A stretch of DNA of 64,000 nucleotides from Sulfurospirillum diekertiae (GTDB taxonomy: Bacteria > Campylobacterota > Campylobacteria > Campylobacterales > Sulfurospirillaceae). Where the stretch lies: contig NZ_CP039734.2 in NCBI RefSeq assembly GCF_011769985.2, forward strand, positions 2,666,001 to 2,730,000, written 5' to 3'. Of this stretch, positions 57,730 through 64,000 are shown piece by piece. How positions within the stretch are numbered: the stretch's first letter is position 1; each line of letters begins with the position of its first letter. Below the pieces are notes generated by a model that was given only the letters and a program-made list of their open reading frames with translations, had not been told where the DNA came from and did not search any database. The position numbers and the translations under genes are program-made.

Positions 57730-58191
57730 ATGCGATGGAGAGAGCGTAAGAAAGGGATTCAAAAAGGGCGAAAAAGCTCTTTACCTTCTTACGCCATCGC
57801 ATCCTTTACCCAGCGTTTTAAAGCCTTTGTGGTCGACTCATTCATGCTTTTGATGCCGATTTTGTACATCGTTTTTTATCTCGTTTATGGCTCACGGGAA
57901 GGCTTTGCCGCACATATGCTTCAAGGGTGGTTTTTGATTCTCATTCCTTATGGCGCCCTTACCCTTTTGTTTCTCAAACGAAACGGTCAAACCCCTGGGT
58001 ACAAAGCGTATGATCTTTTACTAATTGATCTAAGTACTCAGCAAAAAACCTCTCTGATGCAACTCCTTGTACGCTATCTTTTCATGCTTTTGACCGCTTT
58101 TACGATCATCGGACTTTTTCTACCATTGATACGTAAAGACAATCTAGCGCTCTATGATATTTTAAGCCAAACCGCTCCCATTGCGAAATGA
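57730..58191 (+). CDS. RDD-family membrane protein
   Basis: The 153-residue protein has basic start WRERKKGIQKGRKSS, then ASFTQRFKAFVVDSFML, the RDD start (here R-x-D), three helices and GQTPGYKAYDLLLID, typical of RDD proteins. Function is unknown; transport is suggested for some. It overlaps the MFS gene by 4 bases (ATGA). Confidence 0.84.
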   Translation: MRWRERKKGIQKGRKSSLPSYAIASFTQRFKAFVVDSFMLLMPILYIVFYLVYGSREGFAAHMLQGWFLILIPYGALTLLFLKRNGQTPGYKAYDLLLIDLSTQQKTSLMQLLVRYLFMLLTAFTIIGLFLPLIRKDNLALYDILSQTAPIAK

Positions 58192-59279
58192 TCTTTTTTA
58201 AAATCTCTGGTTTTTTCTTTTCGTACTTTTCTGTCACCAGTGTGTATGTTATTTTTATGCCAAAAATCTTGCAAACGATCGGATACAGTGCACTTCAAAT
58301 TGGCGCTATTTTTGCCTTAGCCCCTTTGATGCGTTTTTTTGTACCCTTTTTCTTCCTCAAACATTTTGAGCTCAACCAAAAAGTCTTTTACACAGCCCTT
58401 AGTGGCGCTATCCTTTCCATTATACTCTTCTACCCAACCATTCACCATTTCTACCTCTTTATGCTTCCTAATATGCTTTTAGGAGCCTGTTTGGGTATGA
58501 TATTGCCGTACATTGAAACCTATGCGATGGAACACTTGCGTAAAGAGCATTTTGGGAAATCACGTTTGTTTGGCTCAATTGGTTTTATGCTCATTGGCAT
58601 TGTCTTGGCACGCCACTTGGAAAACTACACCAATGGCTTACATTACCTACTTTTAGCCATTAGTGCAACGGCTTTGTTTGCCTATTGGCTCACCCAAAAT
58701 AATGCACATTTTACAACAGCGAATGCCACGATAGAAGAGCCTTTTAACTTTTTACATGTAAAGTATTTATGGATCAGTCTTTTCTTGATGCAAGTCAGTT
58801 TTGGGGGTTTTTATAACTTTTTTACCATTTATGAAACGGCACATGGTATCAGCCTTGAAATGACCAGTTATTTGTGGGCATTTGGTGTTATTTGTGAAAT
58901 TATACTGTTCTATTTTCAAGCACCTCTATTGAAACGCTTTAGCCTTTTAACCTTGGTAAAACTAGGAGTTTTGACAACAGCACTTCGCTGGTTGTTACTG
59001 TTTGCCTTTCCATCATCCCTTTGGATCTCATACCTGTCGCAATCCATGCATGCTTTTAGCTTTGCACTGCATCACACCGCAGCTCTGAGCCTTCTTTACA
59101 CACTTTATACTCATAAAAAACTAGCCGCTCAATTTTACTATGGATTTTCCTTTGGTTTAGGAGGGTTTGTTGGGGCTCTACTTGCAGGATATTTTTACGG
59201 TGAGTATCTTTACTTGTATGCAAGCTTCATCGCACTGCTTTCACTAGGAAGCTTAATGCTTTTCAAGGAGAAAGAATAA
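58188..59279 (+). CDS. Major-facilitator transporter (MFS_1-like)
   Basis: The 363-residue protein has eleven to twelve hydrophobic segments and the MFS_1-like motif GKSRLFGSIGFMLIGIVLA with GALLAGYFYGEYLY near the end. Substrate is unknown. It is coupled to the RDD gene. Its 3' end overlaps the convergent FliL-like gene by 17 bases. Palindrome copy at 58752-58761 reads LHVK. Confidence 0.82.
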   Translation: MIFFKISGFFFSYFSVTSVYVIFMPKILQTIGYSALQIGAIFALAPLMRFFVPFFFLKHFELNQKVFYTALSGAILSIILFYPTIHHFYLFMLPNMLLGACLGMILPYIETYAMEHLRKEHFGKSRLFGSIGFMLIGIVLARHLENYTNGLHYLLLAISATALFAYWLTQNNAHFTTANATIEEPFNFLHVKYLWISLFLMQVSFGGFYNFFTIYETAHGISLEMTSYLWAFGVICEIILFYFQAPLLKRFSLLTLVKLGVLTTALRWLLLFAFPSSLWISYLSQSMHAFSFALHHTAALSLLYTLYTHKKLAAQFYYGFSFGLGGFVGALLAGYFYGEYLYLYASFIALLSLGSLMLFKEKE

Positions 59280-59718
59280 AGTTTTTAATGTAAATCGTCT
59301 CAATTTGATACCCAAATGTATTCTCTAACATATCAATCAATTCTTCTTTAAGACGCTCTTTCCCATTGACGGTTTCAAGACCATTGGCATCCATAGAATT
59401 TAGATACTGCAAAACAGCATTACGCACATTATCCATATTACCTTGCAATGCTTTTTTACTGGTATTGCTTTTCATAACTAAAGCAATATCGGCTTTTAAA
59501 ATCTTGTATTTTTGGGATCTAATATTGATATAGATTGTATCCAGACTGACTTCTCTAGCATCTGTGCTTAGATTGTTTGCCTTTTTTGCAATCGGAGGTG
59601 ATGTATAAGAGGGTTCGCTATTATCATCTTTGAGCACATAATTTAGTATTAAAAAACCTATAATAAGCAATAACGCAATAAAAGCTAAAGAGAATTTGAG
59701 TAATTTTTCATTAAACAT
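59263..59718 (-). CDS. FliL-like membrane protein
   Basis: The 151-residue protein has one N-terminal helix (FSLAFIALLLIIGFLILNYVL), a short linker and a C-terminal domain with KILKADIALVMKS, DNVRNAVLQYLNS and NGKERLKEELIDMLEN, closely like FliL. FliL associates with the flagellar stator. The gene is paired with DUF3137 and LemA genes instead of fliM, so it may be a FliL-type paralogue. Confidence 0.72.
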   Translation of the reverse strand: MFNEKLLKFSLAFIALLLIIGFLILNYVLKDDNSEPSYTSPPIAKKANNLSTDAREVSLDTIYINIRSQKYKILKADIALVMKSNTSKKALQGNMDNVRNAVLQYLNSMDANGLETVNGKERLKEELIDMLENTFGYQIETIYIKNFILSP

Positions 59719-60687
59719 TTATCGTTTACTCCACAGTTTTTCATTTAATTTAAATTCATTGACAATACTTACAATCATGTTCAAAAGTTCAAAGTAGTCT
59801 TTAATAGAGGTAAATTCTAACAATGAATGTGATAATATCGGCTCAAACAATGGTTTTGTGTAGTGCATCGCCAAATAAAGTTTTGAATCAACAAAAGAGA
59901 GATAAAGAGGTTTACCTACTTTCGTACGAAATTGCACGATCTCTTCCATCAGTGAATGCGACAAAATATAACGGCTCTCTATAGGATCATCCCCATACGT
60001 TACAAAAAATTTTTCAAATTCTGGATGATCAAGCTTGATCAATTTTCCTCGTTGTACATTCATTCCTTGCATCCACGAACCAAGCACTCCAAATGTACGC
60101 TCTGCAATATCGGGTAGAACGACGACTTTAGAGTGAAAGGTTTTATTGAAATCCGCAATAAAAAAGAGCCCTTGAAAAATATCAACCCACTCCTCTTTAT
60201 TGTCTGTATCCCGTACTTTTTGCTCTACATGTAAATCACAAAAGCGTACATCCACGCCCTCTATTTTCCCCATCACTAAGTCATTGCCCACAAAACGATC
60301 ATACGATGCTAAAAAGAGTTCACTCCGTTGATACTCTAATTCACTGATAGAGCTCATTTTGGAGTAGATGAGTGAAGGGTCTAAAAAATGAATAATTTTT
60401 TCTATCACTTGGTCTTTAAACAACATACTATAACCAGCACTTTCATGCCTGTAGATAAACATAAAGATTAAAAAGGCGCTCATTCCTGAGACAAGTGCTG
60501 CATGAAGTGGTTTGAACATAAAAGCCTGATGAAGGACAAAAAAGAGTATAAGAGAGATCAACAAAAGAATAAAAGCAGCTTTTTTAAGAGTCGCCATTGT
60601 ACTTAAACGTTTTTCCTCCAAAGCTTTAAGCTCTGGGTACATTGACTCATAATAATAATCCAGCAGTGATGCAAGATTTGGTTTCAC
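59719..60687 (-). CDS. DUF3137-family protein
   Basis: The 322-residue protein has two hydrophobic helices at about residues 35-80 (AAFILLLISLILFFVLH) and a cytosolic domain with MGKIEGVDVRFCDLHV and FNKTFHSKVVVLPDI, as in DUF3137, a family regularly found with lemA. It lies next to lemA and one base from the FliL-like gene. A one-mismatch palindrome (60225-60234) reads DLHV. Its function is unknown. Confidence 0.78.
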   Translation of the reverse strand: MKPNLASLLDYYYESMYPELKALEEKRLSTMATLKKAAFILLLISLILFFVLHQAFMFKPLHAALVSGMSAFLIFMFIYRHESAGYSMLFKDQVIEKIIHFLDPSLIYSKMSSISELEYQRSELFLASYDRFVGNDLVMGKIEGVDVRFCDLHVEQKVRDTDNKEEWVDIFQGLFFIADFNKTFHSKVVVLPDIAERTFGVLGSWMQGMNVQRGKLIKLDHPEFEKFFVTYGDDPIESRYILSHSLMEEIVQFRTKVGKPLYLSFVDSKLYLAMHYTKPLFEPILSHSLLEFTSIKDYFELLNMIVSIVNEFKLNEKLWSKR

Positions 60688-60694
60688 TATTTAC

Positions 60695-61252
60695 CTATTT
60701 TTGAAAAAGGTTTTTCACATCAACATTTTGGCGTTCCATCACTGGAATACTAAAAACCTCTTTTCGCTTTAACTTCATAAAACCTGCCATAAAATTAGTA
60801 GGGAACATTTGAATGGCATTGTTATAGTCCGTTACACTTTGATTGTATGCTCTACGTGCCGCTGAAATCTGCTCTTCCAATTCATTCAGTGTACCTTGAA
60901 GGTGTAAAAAATTTTCATTCGCTTTAAGTGTAGGGTAGTTTTCAACAGCGACCATGAGATTGCCAAGCATGGAAGAGAGTTGTTTATCGAGGGCTACTGT
61001 TTCAGCATCTGTCAGAGTATTTGTTGTGGCTTTTGAGCGAAGTTCGGTGATCTTCTCAAGTGTAATGCGTTCATGAACCATATACTCTTTCACAGTTGCC
61101 ACAAGGTTTGGGAGAAGATCGTAACGTTTTTTGAGGATCGCATCAAGTCCTGCGAAGATATTATCGACTTGATTTCGTTTGGAGATTAGCGTATTGTACA
61201 TGACAATAATGATAAAAATGATGACACCTGTAACAATTAAAAATGTTTCCAC
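60695..61252 (-). CDS. lemA: LemA family protein
   Basis: Starts at the GTG at 61252 (185 residues) because GAGGAGGTTACT lies directly upstream. It has one N-terminal helix and the LemA motif YNTLISKRNQVDNIFAGLD, with AENYPTLKANENF-like (here VENYPTLKANENFLHLQGTL) near the middle. LemA proteins are membrane-anchored coiled-coil proteins of unknown role, often next to DUF3137. Confidence 0.93.
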   Translation of the reverse strand: METFLIVTGVIIFIIIVMYNTLISKRNQVDNIFAGLDAILKKRYDLLPNLVATVKEYMVHERITLEKITELRSKATTNTLTDAETVALDKQLSSMLGNLMVAVENYPTLKANENFLHLQGTLNELEEQISAARRAYNQSVTDYNNAIQMFPTNFMAGFMKLKRKEVFSIPVMERQNVDVKNLFQK

Positions 61253-61329
61253 AGTAACCTCCTCAATTATTATCACACAATAGGATTTTGCCATCATATG
61301 GGTGGCAAAATCTTTACATGTAAAACTTC

Positions 61330-63129
61330 TTAGCGGCTCATACGTTTACGTAGGTTTGGATCTAGGTATTTTTTACGAATACGAATGTTGATAGGTGTTA
61401 CCTCTACCAATTCATCATTTTCAATCCACTCAAGTGCTAATTCAAGGTTCATTTTGCGTGGTGGAACGAGTTTAATCGCTTCATCAGCACCACTACTTCT
61501 TACGTTACTTTGTGGCTTACCTTTGATAGGATTGACATCCAAATCGTTCGGACGTGAATGCTCCCCAATAATCATACCCGCATAAACTTTATACTGTACA
61601 TCCACGAAAAGAACACCACGCTCTTGCAAACTAAAGAGTGAATAGCCCATCGCAGTTCCATTCTCCATGGAAATAAGCGCACCATTTTTACGGTGTTCAA
61701 CTTCGCCACTGAGTGGTCTAAAATCAAGGAATGAGTGGTTCATAACACCCTCACCTTTGGTATCGGTCAAAAACTGTCCACGAAAACCTATAAGTCCACG
61801 TGCAGGAATTTCAAACTCAATTCTCGTTTGACCATCTCCCGTTGGGTTCATCGCTTTCATTTCCGCTTTTTTACGACCCAATTTTTCAATTACCGTACCT
61901 GTAAAATCATCGGGAACATCGATCACCAAATGCTCATATGGCTCCATTTTAACGCCATTTTCTTCTTTAATAATAACTTCGGGACGTCCAAGAGAGAACT
62001 CAAAACCTTCACGCCTCATATTCTCTGCCAAAATCGTAATTTGAAGCTCACCACGTCCACTTACTTTAAATTTACCTTCGCCTGCATTCTCATAACGCAT
62101 TGCAATGTTGGTTTTCATCTCAGATTCTAAACGCTCAGCAATTTTGTTGGAAGTAACGTATTTACCATCAAGTCCAGCAAAAGGAGAGTCATTAACACCA
62201 AAAACAACGGAGAGCGTAGGCTCTTCAATGTGCAATGGATCAAGAGGTATTGGATTGTTTGGATCAACGATACTATCGCCCACATCGAGTGTTTCAAAGC
62301 CAGCAATGGCTACGATATCTCCACTTTCTGCTTCGGCGATGTCGATTCTATCCAATCCATGGAAACCAATCAATTTAGAGATACGTCCACGAATTTGTTC
62401 GCCATCTGCTTTGGCAAGCAATACCGTTTCATTTTTCTTAATCGTTCCATTGAAAATACGTGCAATACCAATTTTACCAACATAGTTGTCATAATCAAGG
62501 GTAAACACTTGAAGCTGAAGAGGGTTTTCTGGTGAGCCAGTCGGAACTGGAACATGCTTAAGAATCGTTTCAAAAAGAGGCACAAGATTTTTACTTTCGT
62601 CACTCATGTTGTATTTAGCAAAACCATCGCGTGCTGCTGCATAAATGATAGGGAATTCAAGTTGATCTTCATTCGCACCAAGAGCCACTAAAAGGTCAAA
62701 TACCTCATCAACAACACGATCAGGATCAGCAGCTGGTTTGTCGATTTTATTGACAACCACAATCGGACACAGACCAAGACTCAATGCTTTTTTAACAACG
62801 AATTTGGTTTGAGGCATAACACCTTCTTGGGCATCGACAAGCAATAAAACACCATCAACCATTTTTAAAACACGCTCAACCTCGCCACCAAAGTCAGCAT
62901 GGCCTGGAGTATCGATAATGTTAATTTTAGTATCTTTATAGCGAATAGCTGTATTTTTAGAAAGGATGGTGATACCACGTTCTTTTTCTAGATCGTTGCT
63001 ATCCATCGCTCTTTCTTCTACTTTTTGATGTGCTGAATACGTTCCTGATTGTTTTAACAGCTCATCAACTAAGGTCGTTTTTCCGTGGTCAACGTGCGCG
63101 ATCACGGCAATATTTCTAAACTCTTGCAA
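61330..63129 (-). CDS. typA: Ribosome-associated GTPase TypA/BipA
   Basis: The 599-residue protein has [15 protein letters not shown] (Walker A), [23 protein letters not shown] and domain II, with the C-terminal [18 protein letters not shown] segment specific to TypA. It is a translation-factor-like GTPase that helps ribosome assembly at low temperature or under stress. The palindrome copy at 61314-61323 lies just after its stop. Confidence 0.97.
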   Translation of the reverse strand: MQEFRNIAVIAHVDHGKTTLVDELLKQSGTYSAHQKVEERAMDSNDLEKERGITILSKNTAIRYKDTKINIIDTPGHADFGGEVERVLKMVDGVLLLVDAQEGVMPQTKFVVKKALSLGLCPIVVVNKIDKPAADPDRVVDEVFDLLVALGANEDQLEFPIIYAAARDGFAKYNMSDESKNLVPLFETILKHVPVPTGSPENPLQLQVFTLDYDNYVGKIGIARIFNGTIKKNETVLLAKADGEQIRGRISKLIGFHGLDRIDIAEAESGDIVAIAGFETLDVGDSIVDPNNPIPLDPLHIEEPTLSVVFGVNDSPFAGLDGKYVTSNKIAERLESEMKTNIAMRYENAGEGKFKVSGRGELQITILAENMRREGFEFSLGRPEVIIKEENGVKMEPYEHLVIDVPDDFTGTVIEKLGRKKAEMKAMNPTGDGQTRIEFEIPARGLIGFRGQFLTDTKGEGVMNHSFLDFRPLSGEVEHRKNGALISMENGTAMGYSLFSLQERGVLFVDVQYKVYAGMIIGEHSRPNDLDVNPIKGKPQSNVRSSGADEAIKLVPPRKMNLELALEWIENDELVEVTPINIRIRKKYLDPNLRKRMSR

Positions 63130-63283
63130 AAAATTCTCCTCGTAAACTTTGACTTTTACATCTCATATAAAACGTACGTGATTGGTGTAGTTTGATGAAG
63201 TAAATATGCTTCATTATAGCACGTTCTTACTAAAATTAAAATATCCTTACATGTAAAGCTATTTGAGCGTTCATTTTTTAAAA

Positions 63284-63301
63284 TTGGAATGAGTATTGCT
63301 T
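63284..63301 (+). promoter_or_regulatory. Sigma-54 (RpoN) promoter
   Basis: TTGGAATGAGTATTGCTT matches the -24/-12 form: GG at 63286-63287 and GC at 63298-63299, exactly 12 bases apart. It lies about 190 bases before a probable fliK. In Campylobacterota RpoN drives middle flagellar genes, which fits. Confidence 0.7.
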
Positions 63302-63310
63302 GTCAAAAGA

Positions 63311-63489
63311 GTGAAATCATCTCTTTGATTGAAGGATAGGTCAAAAAAGAAAGATGCTATTTCTCTCTAAAAGGCAAGCTTTTCAGAGAAACCTCGGCAC
63401 ATAGCCCTTGTTTTGTGGCTTTGTAGCTAATGTCGTTTTAAAGTTTCGTTCGGAAAATGTTATAAAAATAAAAAATTAAGGTCATGGCA
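63311..63489 (+). other. Long untranslated leader before fliK
   Basis: The stretch between the sigma-54 start and the probable fliK start holds no ORF. It includes GGCAAGCTTTTCAGAGAAACC and GGCACATAGCCC with GGCTTTGTAGC, which could pair locally. I did not match it to a known riboswitch. Confidence 0.4.
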
Positions 63490-64000
63490 ATGCAAGATAT
63501 TCTCTCCTTTATTCCAGCTCCAAGCCCTATAACTCTTGCGCCTTCAACAAACGAACCCATTCAAGCAGAGAGTGCCAATGGTGCTTTTTCCGAGAGTTTT
63601 TTTTCCATTATTCTAAGTCAAATGACAAAAGAAGGTAAACAAGTTTCACTGAGTGATCTCGCACAAGAAGCTCCAACAACAAATGAAACAAATCTCAATC
63701 TTACGGCAACCGATCAAAAAGCCAAAAGTGTGGATGAACACCTACTAGACGACCTTCTTAGTGTTGTTAATGCACTTCAACAAAATTCGCAAACAACCAT
63801 TTTTCCAACCCTTAAACCCTCTTCTACACTTGAAAAAATTCTTGGAAGCGAAACAGCTCGTCAAGATTTTGCCAATGTTAAAAACGTCAGTGATTTGATG
63901 GATTTATCTAAAAAATATAATCTTGGATTGGAAAAACTTTCAATCTCAACAGAAACGATGGATAGCATTCAAAAGAAATTCCCAACACTCGCTCAAAATA
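63490..64000 (+). CDS. fliK: Flagellar hook-length control protein FliK, N-terminal part (cut by window edge)
   Basis: Starts at ATG 63490 (the ATG at 63484 is too near the AAGG at 63478-63481). The 170 residues visible are low-complexity, with LAQEAPTTNETNLNLTATDQ and a later VSDLMDLSKKYNLGLEKLS, matching the N-terminal part of Campylobacterota FliK. The sigma-54 promoter supports a flagellar role. The conserved C-terminal domain lies outside the window, so identification is tentative. Confidence 0.6.
   Translation, partial: MQDILSFIPAPSPITLAPSTNEPIQAESANGAFSESFFSIILSQMTKEGKQVSLSDLAQEAPTTNETNLNLTATDQKAKSVDEHLLDDLLSVVNALQQNSQTTIFPTLKPSSTLEKILGSETARQDFANVKNVSDLMDLSKKYNLGLEKLSISTETMDSIQKKFPTLAQN

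Noticed and set aside
63400-63425. Second sigma-54-like site GGCACATAGCCCTTGT
   Set aside because: The spacing between GG and the expected GC is wrong by two bases; 63284-63301 is exact.
63311-63480. Possible c-di-GMP riboswitch before fliK
   Set aside because: The conserved core of known c-di-GMP classes was not recognisable; only short local pairs.

Overview
The window looks like a chromosome segment of a Campylobacterota (Epsilonproteobacteria) species, most probably Sulfurospirillum or a close relative. The evidence is the fliQ-murB pair beside recA, a menaquinone gene of the futalosine pathway (mqnD), a polysulfide/thiosulfate reductase operon (psrABC) with a rhodanese lipoprotein, many c-di-GMP proteins, and roughly 40% GC coding sequence. 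I see no phage, insertion sequence, plasmid or CRISPR array. The genus is inferred from gene content, not from a search.

Layout. 0-4.7 kb: recA (cut by the window edge), mqnD, fliQ, murB, an SDR oxidoreductase, tsaD and an M15 carboxypeptidase. 4.8-13.3 kb: a Cache-PAS-GGDEF-EAL protein, a frameshifted FmdE-like gene, a methyltransferase, a Cys-His-Asp lipoprotein with a metallophosphoesterase, and two transporters. 13.3-19.7 kb: dxr, cdsA, an acidic orphan, an NFACT/RqcH-like gene, glycerate kinase, ogt and GNAT, with three islands of a structured intergenic repeat. 19.8-31.4 kb: a Crp/Fnr regulator with a DUF2892 gene, leuC, mobA, a degenerate GGDEF-EAL gene, a double-NosL protein, pldA, an RRM gene broken by a stop codon, moaC and small genes. 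31.5-34 kb: a DUF3373 outer-membrane protein and two nearly identical haem-motif-less cytochrome-like proteins. 34.3-39.6 kb: a complete rRNA operon on the minus strand (16S-tRNA-Ile-tRNA-Ala-23S-5S). 40-46.4 kb: a Bax1-I membrane protein, a triple-rhodanese lipoprotein and psrABC. 46.7-55.2 kb: a BioC-like gene, then a tight four-gene operon encoding a FecR protein with a TbpB-like C-terminus, a Slam-like TPR/beta-barrel, a CHASE2 nucleotide cyclase and a class II PDE-GAF-HD-GYP fusion. 55.3-64 kb: secG, a polysaccharide deacetylase, frr, pyrE, an RDD protein, an MFS transporter, a FliL-like protein, DUF3137, lemA, typA, and the start of a probable fliK behind a sigma-54 promoter.

Two things stand out. 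First, the perfect palindrome TTACATGTAA occurs 30 times, about 0.2 being expected by chance. Eighteen copies lie inside genes, always in one of the two frames without a stop codon, so unrelated proteins share LHVK-like or FTCK-like tetrapeptides. Second, the 47.6-55.2 kb operon appears to join a surface-exposed or secreted sensor protein to cAMP synthesis, cAMP hydrolysis and c-di-GMP hydrolysis. Smaller signals are a covarying structured repeat, a Crp/Fnr box at a class II activator position, and two broken genes.
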